Source of the DNA: Pleurotus ostreatus/Saccharomyces cerevisiae fusant
Lineage: Eukaryota; Opisthokonta
DNA: 61,507 nucleotides
Reading direction: 5' to 3'
Assembly (NCBI GenBank): GCA_024196135.1
Contig: JAMQCK010000111.1
Span: 1-61,507 of the forward strand
Notes under the pieces: model-generated
Told to the model about the DNA's origin: nothing
Seen by the model: the letters and a program-made list of their open reading frames with translations, nothing else
Database searches by the model: none
Part shown: piece by piece, positions 39,396 to 50,332 of the stretch
Layout of the letters: every line of letters starts with the position of its first letter
How positions within the stretch are numbered: position 1 is the first letter of the stretch
Position numbers and translations under genes: made by a program

Positions 39396-41511
39396 ATGGC
39401 GCTTGCTCGCCAGGGACAGGGTGCGTCACTTTCTATGAAGGTTACTCCGGTACTCATTTGCGGGCAGCCCTTACCCGCGCAATCGCGCATTCTAGACCTT
39501 CGCGAATCGGGACCGCCCTCCACGTGAAGAGCGGTTCCCTTCTTCCCCAGCGCGTTGCGGCAGCACGGCGCGCGTCGACTGAACCGACGGTGAGTTCCAG
39601 TGCGGCTTGACCGCGACCATGAGCGGTGGTGCTAACTCGATCATAGGCTGGAGGCGACAGCGCAATCCCCCCTCCGCCCCCGCCACCTCAGGCCTCGAGA
39701 TGGAGCCGCTTCCTCATGTTCCTGGGCAAGTCGACGCTGTTCACCATGGTCCTGGTCGGGGGGACGTACTACTACGTCAACACGCAAACACGTCACCCGG
39801 GCAAGCAGCTGCCGTTTGACTCGACGAAGAAGACGGTCGTCGTGATCGGCAGCGGCTGGGGCGCGACTAGCTGGCTCAGGAGCGTCGACAACACCGAGTT
39901 CAACGTCGTGCGTAGCGCTTACTACAGTCCGATCACACTTTCGCTGACAACCGCGCAGATCGTCATTAGCCCGAAGAACTACTTCCTCTTCACTCCCCTC
40001 CTCCCCAGTGTCGCTGTTGGCACGCTGAGCCCGCGTTCCATCCTCCAGCCGACGCGCTTTGTAACGCGCCACAAGCCGCGCCAGGTGCAGGTTATCGAGG
40101 CCGAGGCGACGGATGTGGACCCGGTCAACAAGACGGTCACCTTCGCGGACAACACGCCCGTGCGCGGCGCTGTCTCGAGCACGACGATCGGCTACGACTA
40201 CCTTGTGTACGCTCCTGGCGCGGAGGTGCAGACATTCAACATTCCGGGTATCAAGGAGAAGGCGTGCTTCATGAAGGAGCTTGCGGATGCGGAGCGCCTG
40301 CAGGACCGCTTCATGGACTGCCTCGAGTCCGCGGCCTTCCCCGGTCAGTCGGACGCGGAGATCGACCGCCTGCTGCACGTCGTGGTCGTTGGCGGTGGCC
40401 CTACCGGTGTCGAGGTTGCGGGCGAGTTCCACGACTTCTTGGAGGACGACCTGAAGGCGTGGTACCCGGAGCTCGCGCAGCGCATCCGCATCACGCTTGT
40501 GGAGGCGCTACCGAGCGTGCTGCCGATGTTCTCGAAGCAGCTGATTGACTACACGGAGGAGTCGTTCAAGGAGAGCAAGATCGACATCATGACGAAGACG
40601 ATGGTGAAGGAGGTTAAGGACGAGGCCGTTGTGCTGCAGATGCCGGATAAGAGCATCGTTGAGGTGCCGTGTGGCGTCGTTGTGTGGGCTGCGGGCAACC
40701 GTCAGCGCCAGATCACGATGAACCTCATGAAGAAGCTCGGCCCCGAGCAGGACAACCGTCGCGGGTTGACTGTCGATGGTGGGTAGAGTCCCTCTAGCAT
40801 ACGGTATCATTGGACTGACAGCATGCTTCTTCAGACTACATGCAGGTCAAGGGCTCGAATGGCAGCATCTTCTCCATCGGTGACACCACCGCAACGTCCT
40901 ACGCGCCGACCGCCCAGGTCGCCTCGCAGGAGGGCGCCTACCTCGCCCGTGTCTTTTCGCAGATGGGCAAGAAGGACGCGCTGGAGCGTCGGTTGGCCGA
41001 GCTGAAGGCAGAGGAGGGCAAGGCGTTGGGTACGTGATACTCTTCTCGCTGCGCTGACCTATACTCATCTGCCTCCTAGCCTCCCCCGAGGCCGAGAAGG
41101 TGCACAAGGAGGAGATCGAGAGCGTGCAGTCCGCGCTACAGAAGGTCAAGATCCGCCCCTTCAGCTACTCCCACCAGGGCTCGCTCGCGTACATCGGCTC
41201 TGAGAAGGCGATTGCGGACTTGCCTTTCATGAATGGCAACGTGAGTGCTCCTTCCTCATCTTTCTTCGAGCCGTCTGTCGTTAAAGAAATACACTACTGA
41301 CGCTCCTCCCTAGTTCGCTTCCGGTGGCATGGCTACGTACCTCTTCTGGCGTAGCGCATACCTCACGACGCTGTTCTCCCTCCGCAACCGGACGCTCGTT
41401 GCGGTCGACTGGATGCGGACCAAGGTCTTCGGCCGGTGAGTACCTTCATCCATGACGAGTGGAGGAATGAGGTGACTGACGCTTTTGTGTAGTGATGTCA
41501 GCAGGGAGTGA
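39396..41511 (+). CDS. NDE1: Type II NADH dehydrogenase, mitochondrial
   Basis: Non-proton-pumping NADH:ubiquinone oxidoreductase of the NDE/NDI family. The N-terminus (MALARQGQALTRAIAHSRPS) is a mitochondrial presequence and is split by an intron after MALARQGQ. A proline run precedes a hydrophobic segment (MFLGKSTLFTMVLVGGTYYY). It is followed by the FAD site (VVVIGSGWGATSWL) and later the NADH site (VVVVGGGPTGVEVAGEF), then FSIGDTTATSYAPTAQVASQ. The C-terminus has the membrane-binding FWRSAYLTTLFSLRNRTLVA and a final exon of a few codons (DVSRE) ending at 41511. The hydrophobic anchor after the presequence fits an external (NDE-type) enzyme. The intron near 39910-39960 is 51 nt and stop-free, so retention would keep the frame. 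Confidence 0.95.
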
Positions 41512-42363
41512 GCGTTTGACTCGTCGGGTCGTACGACGAGCGCCCTGCGACTGCACGCTGGACTTCTCGAAGGCGTATACGTCGGACCCGTCATACTTGG
41601 GTGCGCCAGGGCGACGATCGACGAGGGCGAGTACTTGAGTTGTTGGTCGGATAGAAGGATACCCTCTGGACCGGCTCCTACTAGACTTACTCGTACTTTT
41701 TGCATATTATAGACCTGATCGTCAATTGAGTGTAGACTTTGCCCAATCATTGTTGTATCGCGAAGTGGGTTGCGAGAGGGGCGGATGAGGTACTTCGTAA
41801 GTCGGGCCCTCCTGTCTATCCTCATGTGTCGCCATATTGCTTTCATGGGTGGAAAGGTCGCTTCTGGACTGGTATCGGCGGAAGGTGCGTTGTCCACTTG
41901 CAATCTCGCTCCTTTTCTGTTGTGATTCAAAAGCGCCATGGCTAAATCATCAATCCCGTACCAAGAAACACGCTCGTGGCAACCATCATAGTGCACTTCC
42001 AGCAGTGTCTGAGATGCAATGCCCAACTCAGCGGTCGAGTTCTCACTGCTGGAGCGAGCAGAGTAGCAAGGCATTGTGATGGCCATGCCCGCTCATGAAG
42101 AGCCGCTGTCAGAGTTCGACGTGACCGGTACTACCAATCACCGCCGTCAGGAATTCGCCCTATGCTGCTGGCCGAACCTCGACCTGTACAGGTCTTAGCA
42201 AGACGCTGCACGACGCCCTCCTAACGCCGCTATACTCAGCTACCCTCGGCAAACTGTGACGATACTCAGCCTCAGCGCATCATATCCGAAGCTCTTTGTC
42301 CTGTCACAACCGATCTTGAATGAGCGGAGTAGCCTTTGGCCAGCGGTGATAACAATGGACACT

Positions 42364-42390
42364 ACAAAGGCGCCGCGTGGCGTTCAAAGG
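42364..42390 (+). promoter_or_regulatory. Box shared with the upstream region of zinc-finger copy A
   Basis: ACAAAGGCGCCGCGTGGCGT followed by TCAAAGG. Same as the box at 6801-6830 except for a 3-nt gap and two substitutions, and at a similar distance from the start codon. Confidence 0.5.
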
Positions 42391-42537
42391 GGATGGTCAA
42401 TATCATGCCTGCCATAAATATCCTTATATGGCAAGAAATCGACAAACACATGGCGGCAAATTCATCTCCGGGCCTTTGCATGATCACAAGCACGACAAAC
42501 ATAGCGCAGGCTGGCCATGGACGTGGGTATAAAGTCC

Positions 42538-42543
42538 GAGGGC
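42538..42543 (+). promoter_or_regulatory. TATA box of zinc-finger copy B
   Basis: TATAAA, 95 nt upstream of the first in-frame ATG (42639) and 107 nt upstream of the ATG at 42651. Confidence 0.5.
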
Positions 42544-42638
42544 GTGTTGCCTAATCTCGTTTGTCATTGACGCTTGTTCTCGCGGCTGCTCGTCGCGATC
42601 CTGTTTCGTCCGCTCACTCGCTGGCTCATTGGATCGTG

Positions 42639-43976
42639 ATGATTCCTGGAATGCTCCCCACAACCCCTCCCCGAAGCCGCGTCCCGAAGCCAGCGCAGGT
42701 GAACACCGTACGTGACATTTCTGTCGCGCCCGATGTAACTCACAAAGCCGTCCAGACCTGTACTCGCACGCTCGCCGGCATGCCCGTTGCTCCTGCCTCA
42801 GTTCGATCCCTCACGGAATCCGATCTTCGTCGCTCTGAAGAGTTGAACTCTCATCACGATGACCCCATTCGGACCCATGCTGTCGACGAACTCCCCGACT
42901 GGGTTCTCGAGATAGACTCCTTCATGTACAGCGACGCGCTCCTCAACGCCTCTCCCGCGGGCATCAAGAGACTTGGCGATCGGCTTATGCTCCCCGAGTA
43001 TACCTTGACGTTTGGACAAGCCGGCGACATCATTGCTTCGATAGCTGACAACGCTTCGCCATTTGGTCATGTTGCACCGTTCTCGATCCTGCACGATGGA
43101 GGCCTCAAGGATGATAGCGATAGCGACGACGTCGGCCTCGACTTACCAAGGATCACCAGGGCAGACGAAGCCGAATATATACAGGCCGTGCACGAGGAAA
43201 ATGCCGCGCCGAACGAGGATAAGGAGAACGATGACTCGGAAGGCTCTGACAGCGACGACATCGAAGAAGAGGATGTCAAAGGCGACGATTCCTCAGACGA
43301 GTACGTTGCAAGCGAAGACGACGACGCGGACTACCAACCCTGTCGGCCCGCCAGACGCAATGCAGCACGTCGCGGTCGCCCACTCCACCGCGCCGTCTGC
43401 CCGCCTCTCTCGCCAATCAAAGGTGGCGAGAACTATGTTGTCCAGACAGGCAACAAGCGGCGAAGGCGCTCCTCGAGCCCTTCTCGATCGGATTGCAAGA
43501 GGGCGAAGGCCTCAAACGAAGACACCACCACCCACATTTCCGCTACACAGGCTGCCGCCCGGCTGAGAAAGTACTACAAACGCGATAAGGTCCTCCAGAA
43601 GGTCGCGGAGAGCCTGCCCCACCGCGAACTATCAAATGGGAGTGTTCAATGCCAGGTCACAGACTGCGGGAAGCTACTGAGCAAAGGGGCATGGTGGCGA
43701 CACGCAAATACGCACCTCGAAGGATTTGTTGCTGCATTTTGCCTCGCCTGCGGGAGGACCTTCACGCGCACCGACCCTCTACGTCGACACCTCAACACGA
43801 ATCATGTGCAGTGCATCGAGCAGAGGCTCGGGACGGACGAGCATGCGGAGTCTTGTTGCAAGCCCCTGCACGAGTACAGGTCGAAGAAAGCGGGGCTAAA
43901 GGAAGGGCGTGGACTGCACATGCTGTCAAAGGATGAGCTCAAGAATGCAGTTCAGTGCCTCGCTGCCCTCGAGTGA
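42639..43976 (+). CDS. Zinc-finger family copy B
   Basis: Paralogue of the genes at 7067 and 58332. The start is 42639 or 42651; the second gives MLPTTPPRSRVPKPAQ, closest in length to the copy A leader. A 57-nt intron (donor GTGAAC, branch GTAACTCAC, acceptor GTCCAG) sits where the other copies have theirs. It lacks a stop, so the frame reads through it. An acidic middle follows (NDDSEGSDSDDIEEEDVKGD), then basic KRRRRSSSPSRSDCKRAK and a helical ATQAAARLRKYYKRDKVLQK. Two zinc-binding units follow: CQVTDCGKLLSKGAWWRHAN then TH, and CLACGRTFTRTDPLRRH then LNTNH. The C-terminal helix DELKNAVQCLAALE matches the ends of the other copies. Acidic, basic and zinc-finger parts suggest a nuclear chromatin or DNA-binding role; this is inference. 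Confidence 0.75.
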   Translation: MIPGMLPTTPPRSRVPKPAQVNTVRDISVAPDVTHKAVQTCTRTLAGMPVAPASVRSLTESDLRRSEELNSHHDDPIRTHAVDELPDWVLEIDSFMYSDALLNASPAGIKRLGDRLMLPEYTLTFGQAGDIIASIADNASPFGHVAPFSILHDGGLKDDSDSDDVGLDLPRITRADEAEYIQAVHEENAAPNEDKENDDSEGSDSDDIEEEDVKGDDSSDEYVASEDDDADYQPCRPARRNAARRGRPLHRAVCPPLSPIKGGENYVVQTGNKRRRRSSSPSRSDCKRAKASNEDTTTHISATQAAARLRKYYKRDKVLQKVAESLPHRELSNGSVQCQVTDCGKLLSKGAWWRHANTHLEGFVAAFCLACGRTFTRTDPLRRHLNTNHVQCIEQRLGTDEHAESCCKPLHEYRSKKAGLKEGRGLHMLSKDELKNAVQCLAALE

Positions 43977-44737
43977 TCGTGGCTTACCAGGACTTTGGGG
44001 CTGATTCTGCTCGTCGTCAAAGGTTGTACATGGATCTAAATGTATTTCACGTCTTCACATACAGAAATCTAGTGTTACCATCAGGGAAAGCAAATCGTTG
44101 CGACGTTCCTTTGCATTGGACGACCACACGACCGGCAGGTAGATGGTTTCTGGATGAGTATATACCAGAGAGGTCGATGCCATCCGAGTCCCGACCGAGA
44201 TGCCCTTCTTTGGTCAAGCGTCGAAAGTATTCTCGTTTTTGGTTCTTGTGGCCTTGCACGATCCTCCGCGGCGGGGACATCGTCGCGGAAAGAATTGGAT
44301 GGTCAAGGATGCGGCGCGCGCGACGAGAAGATTTTGGGGGTAGGTTGAGCTTCGTGAAGCATACGGCGAAGCCCGAGGTGCGCCAAGCGAGGCCACAGCA
44401 GCAATCGAGGTTGCATAATCTTAGCTGCGACGTCGTGGTTCAGAGCAACCTGCAGTGTCCATCAGCATTCGCCGCATTGGACAGCTCCGGACGATCATGA
44501 ATGGAAAGTTCGAACACCGACATTCACCGCTGTGTACGCGCCTCTGGCATGTATGCTCAGACCAAGTTGGAGCTGCTGAACTCGACGAATGATCAGTTAG
44601 TCACCCACATCATATATGTATCTTGGTAATCTTGAGATCCTCTGTCACCGTCGCAGGCGTTAATAACACGCAATTTTCAGACGCTCCAAAGATATATCAT
44701 GGCTTGCGCCGCACGAACAGAGGCATATCCGTTACGA
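43977..44737. other. Convergent spacer
   Basis: 3' flanks of copy B and the desaturase. A 181-codon plus-strand frame overlaps the end of copy B and continues into this spacer without recognisable content. No gene is supported. Confidence 0.45.
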
Positions 44738-46548
44738 TTAGGAGGATGTATCGCAATCGACAATGTGCAGCCTCTCTCCCGGAGACACATCGTAGCCGTC
44801 CAACACTTCCATTCCTCCTGCGAGTATCCCTACGCGCATCATTGCAAGCAGCTTGTCGAAGGTGGCCCAGTGTCAGCAGACTTTTGCATGCTCCATACAA
44901 TGCACCTACGTTGTGTGCAGCATTGGAATGGGCGTATACGCCGCCGAAGAAGGCCGAGGTCTTGTCCTGACCCGAGCTACTTGCGAGGAGTTGCGGGCCT
45001 CCGGGATGGTCGTCTACGAAGGCAGACACGTCGTGTATGAATCCCGACACGAGGACGAGGGTGCGCTCGCGCGATTGCTCCTGGACTATCCATCGTCAGC
45101 AAAGCCATCCGATGAAACTCACTCATACGCACAAGTCTCCCAGCTCACGACGGGCAGCTTCTCCGTCGTGATGGGCCACTCTAGCGCATCCTGGACCTCC
45201 TTCAGGGACTTGAGCTTCATCGAGAGCGCGCCCTTCTCGATCTCGTTGCTCGGGAAGACGCGCAAATTGGTGGCCAGCCTCAGCCAACCGCAGAGCGCGA
45301 TGAACCATTTAGTGGGGTCGTACTGGTACCAGAGGAACGCGTTGCGGTAGTCCATCGGGAATTGGTGATGGAAATTGTGGTAGCCTTCCCCCATGGTCAA
45401 GATGGCCGAGAGCAGGTGGTCCTTTGGCGAGAGGCGGTCGTCGTAGGGCTGCTCGCCGAGGTAGTGTGCTATCGAGTTAATGCAGAATGTGCTCTGACGA
45501 CGTGTGAGCCAGTGCGCACGAAGAACAGGCGGACGAGGCGTACATGATGTGCGACAGTCAAGCGAAGACACGCGGCAATGAAAAAGCCCCCTGTAAGATC
45601 ATCCCAAACTAAAGCAGGGACAAGCGTCGGGAGTAGAAATCCGAAAACCACCATGAGCAAAAAGTAGTGCCGATGTTGCCACCGCGTAATAGCGTCCTTC
45701 TCGAGGTCCGACACATCAACTTTGCCCGCGTGGATGTCGGTTTTGACGACCATCCAACCAATGTGAGTCCAGAGGAGGCCCCGAGACGAGTTGTATGGGT
45801 CGAAGTCGGTGTCCGTGTAGCGATGATGTGAGCGGTGACTGATCAGAATTTGAGCGTGACGCGTACGATATAGGCAAGACGGATGCGTACCTTCGCGCCC
45901 ACCAGCATACCGAACCTTGAGCTGCACTTGTTCCGCCGAGAAGAAGGAAGTACCGCAACACTTTGCTGGCTTTGTACGATCTGTGCGACCATAGCCGATG
46001 GTACCCTAAGCCGGACGATGAGACGTCTGCTGCTGCTCAGCCGAAACCAACGTACCAGCGGTAATTCCTGTATTGTTTGCGTCGTCAGCATTGCTGTGCG
46101 CAAATTTGCGTCAAAGACTCACCTAGCATCGAGAATACGTAGTACGCAGCCGCGAACGCCACTGTCCATGAGTGAAGAGTAGTACAGCAAAGTCCGTAGA
46201 AAGCGGCTGCCGGCGTTGTGACCAAAACGAGAACGTTGAACCACCGCACGCCCTTGATCGGCGGGAAGCCCGCCAGAAGAGAAGAAGCACCAGGAATGTA
46301 CGGCATCGTCAGGTCGTTCAGTCGCACAGCTATCGACAGACCGCGAGAGTCAGGGACGAGGGTGGAACCAGAAGGCGAGCGTCGAGCGGTATCCTTCGTC
46401 GTCTTTTAAGCTTCGTCCTGGCTCGTGCGACTTGCGCGCGCATGCAAAATAAGATCCGTGAGTGCTTCGAGGTAGCTAAATTGTCGGGGAACGCACCTCG
46501 AATATAATAGAAGGAGGCCTCTGGACTGAGCGGATACGTCAGCTGCAT
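44738..46548 (-). CDS. OLE1: Delta9 acyl-CoA desaturase with cytochrome b5 domain
   Basis: Endoplasmic-reticulum enzyme that makes the first double bond in palmitoyl- and stearoyl-CoA. All three histidine boxes are present: HRLWSH, HRSHHRYTDT and EGYHNFHHQFPMDYRN. Membrane spans include VLVLVTTPAAAFYGLCCTTL and FLLMVVFGFLLPTLVPALVW. A C-terminal cytochrome b5 domain (VSGFIHDVSAFVDDHPGG) supplies electrons, as in Ole1. The last exon reads LLAMMRVGILAGGMEVLDGY to the stop at 44738. The residues ITA before the first His box come from a 12-nt microexon (46056-46067). The start at 46548 (MQLTYPLSPEASFYYIR) lies only 25 nt from a TATATA (46573-46578). Translation may therefore begin at the downstream ATG of MPYIPGASSLL instead. 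Confidence 0.93.
46056..46067 (-). other. 12-nt microexon of the desaturase
   Basis: GAATTACCGCTG, preceded by CAATACAG (acceptor) and followed by GTACGT (donor). Joining G|GAATTACCGCTG|GG restores GITAGYHRLWSH, the invariant start of the first histidine box. No other frame or splice restores it. Confidence 0.88.
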
Positions 46549-47668
46549 GGGTAGGCTATGGATTGGCGGCGATATATAGGCCCAGGGCCTTCGAAGTCGC
46601 AGGTATCGACCCATCTGTCCATTGTAAGGGTGGATAGCTATCCGACGACATAGCTCTTAGGTTGCCGTCACTGCATATGTTGTTGCCTAAAACCTTTCAT
46701 GCAGGAAGGCAGCATGCACGGACGTTTTGCAAATCAAGGTTGAACATGTCACGGCATCCCATCTTATTCTCCTCCTCCGACTTCCGCATCCGTGCCACAA
46801 ATTTGACTGGCGGACGTGGTAGAGGGGGCTGTAAAGGCTTTCATGACCATCACGAAGCTGCAGGACGGGGAGTAATTGGCTGATGATACCTTCGCCACTG
46901 TTCCATGGCCCCTCTACCATTTTGGCCGAGTTTGGACTCAATGGTGCCGTACGTATAACCGACGTATTGAGAAGCAAAAGGTAGGTCATATCGCCCTAGG
47001 CACAGTATTAGTTCGCCGGTTAATTGCCTCTGCACCACACGCACCCCTGGGTCGTGCATACTCGTGAAGGCACGCACCAGTCTAAAGCTAGACCAAAGCA
47101 AACTGGACTACCTCTTGCGCGCGGATCCAATGCAGCCCTTCCCGATAACGCCGCCGCTCTGAAGCCCGTTATCGCGCGTGTGCATATCCTGCGACTTGCT
47201 CCCCGCAAAGGACCTACAGTGATCAGACAGCCTGCGCATCGCAACTGATCAGTGCAACGCCAACTCAAAAGGAAGCAAACTACTAACCAGTCAAGCTGAA
47301 CGAGGAGCACTAATCAACACAGGAAGCAACACTGACCTGAGGGCGAGCCAAGCTTCGAACACGCCTGCCTCTGATACTTGCTTTGCTTGTTCTCACTCAC
47401 GCACACCCCCTACAGGATATCCATCGCATACATAAATGACGGACTGGAAAACAAAGCGGAAACATTACCAGTACACTAGGAAAAGAAAGCAGAATGATGC
47501 GATATCGATATGCTACGTCCGTCAGCACCCCACCCCGCCGCCAGTACTCCGTCCCTCGTTCGCCGTCGCGCTCATGCTGGCCATCCGCTGCGTAGGAGAG
47601 GCAGTCCGCGCTGGACGCCAGCGACGACGGCGAGGATGGTTCGAGTGGTACAACACCGGCTTCGCCTT
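46549..47668. other. Intergenic, desaturase promoter and aconitase 3' flank
   Basis: 1.1 kb, no supportable gene. It holds TATATA at 46573-46578 (minus). Otherwise only small overlapping frames. Confidence 0.45.
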
Positions 47669-50332
47669 TTACTGACCCTTCGCCTTCGCCGCCATCAAGT
47701 TGAGCGCGGAGCCCGCCTTGAACCACTCGATCTGGCCCTCGTTGTACGAGTGCGCGACCGGGATCTGCTCGCTCGTGCCGTCGGAGTGCTTGACGTTGAG
47801 GGTCAAGTTCTTGCCCGGCGCGAAGCTCTCGAGCCCAAGGATGTCGATCTTGTCGTCGGGGCGGACGCGGTCGTAGTCGGCGGGGTCGACGAACGTCAAC
47901 GCAAGCATGCCCTGCTTCTTCAAGTTCGTCTCGTGGATACGGGCGAACGAGCGGGTGATGATCGCGAGGCCACCGAGGAAGCGCGGCTCGAGCGCGGCGT
48001 GCTCGCGGGACGAACCCTCGCCGTAGTTGTGGTCGCCGACGACGACCCACTTGATACCGTTGTCGCGGTAGTACGCGGCGGTCGCGGGGACGGCGCCGTA
48101 CTCGCCCGTGAGCTGGTTCTTGACCTTGTTGGCCTCGCCGTTCTCAGCGTTGATGGCGCCAATCAAGCAGTTCTGCGAGATGTTCTCGAGGTGGCCACGG
48201 TACTTGAGCCACGGGCCGCCGGCGGAGATGTGGTCGGTTGCTGGCGAACTGTCAGCACATCGTCGACGATGGGAGGAAACAAAGGATACTCACTGCACTT
48301 GCCCTTGGCCTTGATGAGGATGGGCAGGTCAGTCGGGGTCTTGCCGTCCCAAGGCGCGAAGGGCTTGAGCAGCTGGAGACGGTCCGATTTCGGGTCGACA
48401 GCGACGTTGACAGAGGCACGGTCCTCAGGCGGCGCCTGGAACGTGTTCTGACCCGGGTCGTAGCCGCGCGGCGGCAGCTCGTTGCCCGACGGGTCCGTGA
48501 ACTTGAACTCCTTGCCGTCCGCGCCGACGAGGGTGTCCGTCACCGGGTTGAACGTCAGCTTGCCGCCGAACACCATCGCGGTGACGATATCCGGGGACGC
48601 GACGAACGCGTGCGTGGCCGGGTTCGCGTCGTTACGGCCGGTGAAGTTGCGGTTGTACGAGGTGATGATCGAGTTCTTCTCGCCCTTCTTCACGTCCTTG
48701 CGGTCCCACTGGCCGATGCACGGGCCGCAGGCGTTCGCGAGGACGAGGCCGCCGACGTCCTCGAAGGCAGCCATCTGGCCGTCGCGCTCGATGGTGGCGC
48801 GGACCTGCTCAGATCCGGGCGTGACGGTGAACTTGCTCTTGACGTCGAGACCGTGCTCCTTCGCCTCGCGCGCGATGCTCGCGGCGCGGGACATGTCCTC
48901 GTAGGACGAGTTGGTGCAGGAGCCGATCAAGCCGACCTTGAGCTCCTCCGGCCAGCCGTTCGCCTTGACGGCGTCCTTGAACTTGCTGAGGGGAGTAGCA
49001 AGATCCGGGGTGAAGGGGCCGTTGATGTGCGGCTCGAGCTCAGAGAGGTTCTGCGACATTGCTTAGAAGCGAGGGATACGAGTTATGGAGGCTACTCACG
49101 ATCTCAATGTGCTGGTCGTACTCGGCGCCCTCATCGGCCTTGAGGTTGTGCTGGAACTTGTTGGCGTAGTCCGCAATCATGCCGCGCTTCGTCGCGTGGA
49201 GGTACGACTCCATGCGGTTGTTGTACGGGAAGATGGACGTCGTCGCGCCAATCTCGGCACCCATGTTGCAGATGGTGGCCATACCCGTGCAAGACAAGGA
49301 CTCGACACCCGGGCCCTTGTACTCGACGATGGCACCGGTACCACCCTTGACGGTGAGGATGCCAGCAACCTTGAGGATGACGTCTGCGAACCAGGTTAGC
49401 ATATGTGAATGGATGGAAGGATTGCGCGCGCACCCTTCGGGGTCGTCCAGCCGCTGATCTTGCCGGTGAGGTTAACACCGATGACCTTCGGGCACTTCAG
49501 CTCCCAAGGAATACCAGCCATAACGTCGACGGCGTCGGCACCGCCAACACCGCACGCAACCATGGCGAGACCGCCAGCGTTGGGGGTATGCGAGTCCGTG
49601 CCAATCATCATACCGCCCGGGAACGCGTAGTTCTCCAGGATGATTTGATGGATGATACCGGAGCCCGGCTTCCAGAAACCAAGACCGTACTGAAGGGGGA
49701 TAAGTAAGGTTATCCTTCTAGAGAAGCATAGGGACGCGCCTTGGCAGTCGCCGTGGCCAAGAAGTCGTAGACCTCCTTGTTAATGTCGATGGCACGCGCC
49801 AAATCCTTCACACCGCCAACCTGGGCCTCAATCAAGTGGTCGCAGTGCACGGTGGTCGGGACAGCAGCGGTGTCCATGCCCGCCGACATGAACTGGAGGA
49901 GGGCCATCTGCGCGGTTGCGTCCTGGCACGCTACACGCTATGAAGTCATCGTCCAGTCAGCGCCAGCGGTATGGAGATAAGGCTTGGCGGACTCACGTCT
50001 GGCCGCAACTTCAGGTAGCTGACACCGCGCTCGATGTCCTGGTTGTGTGGGTCGTCCAGATGACCGTACACAATCTTCTCGCTCATCGTCAATGGCCGCT
50101 GCAATCTGAGAAGTACGGGTCAGTGAGGTGTGCACGCGTGGGGGGAGCCGATTACACACCTTTCGCGGACAACGGCGAGGTTGTCCTCGATGCGCTGGTA
50201 GTTGATGTAGGCGCCCTTCTCGAGGAGGGACATGGGGACCTTCTGGTCGCCGATGCGTTCCGCAACGGTGGCCATGCCCGCCGCGAAGCGCTTCATTGCC
50301 GCGGGGGCAGCGCGGTTCGTGATGTTAAGCAT
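47669..50332 (-). CDS. ACO1: Aconitate hydratase, mitochondrial
   Basis: TCA-cycle enzyme that isomerises citrate to isocitrate through a [4Fe-4S] cluster. The N-terminal [20 protein letters not shown] is an arginine-containing mitochondrial presequence. Family blocks follow in order: [80 protein letters not shown] (first cluster Cys), [11 protein letters not shown] (two further Cys), [42 protein letters not shown] and [20 protein letters not shown]. Six short introns lie in the first half and one near 48245-48297. The stop TAA is at 47669-47671. The long plus-strand open frames opposite this gene are antisense shadows. Confidence 0.97.

Larger units (their letters stand above)
41512..42638. 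other. Intergenic, with promoter of zinc-finger copy B
   Basis: 1.1 kb. A 258-codon minus-strand frame covers part of the NADH dehydrogenase 3' exons and flank, but has no domain and no splice context. The last 300 bases hold the box shared with copy A (42364-42390) and a TATAAA (42538-42543). Confidence 0.4.

Noticed and set aside
39641..40432. 263-codon minus-strand frame
   Set aside because: Antisense to the conserved FAD and NADH domains of the type II NADH dehydrogenase; Arg/His-rich shadow composition.
41310..42086. 258-codon minus-strand frame after the NADH dehydrogenase
   Set aside because: Part of it is antisense to the last exons. The rest shows no domain, signal or splice context.
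47510..49143. Two plus-strand frames of over 300 codons
   Set aside because: They lie exactly opposite the aconitase exons. GC-rich codon use leaves the opposite strand open; the encoded sequence is Arg/Val/Asp-biased shadow without domains.
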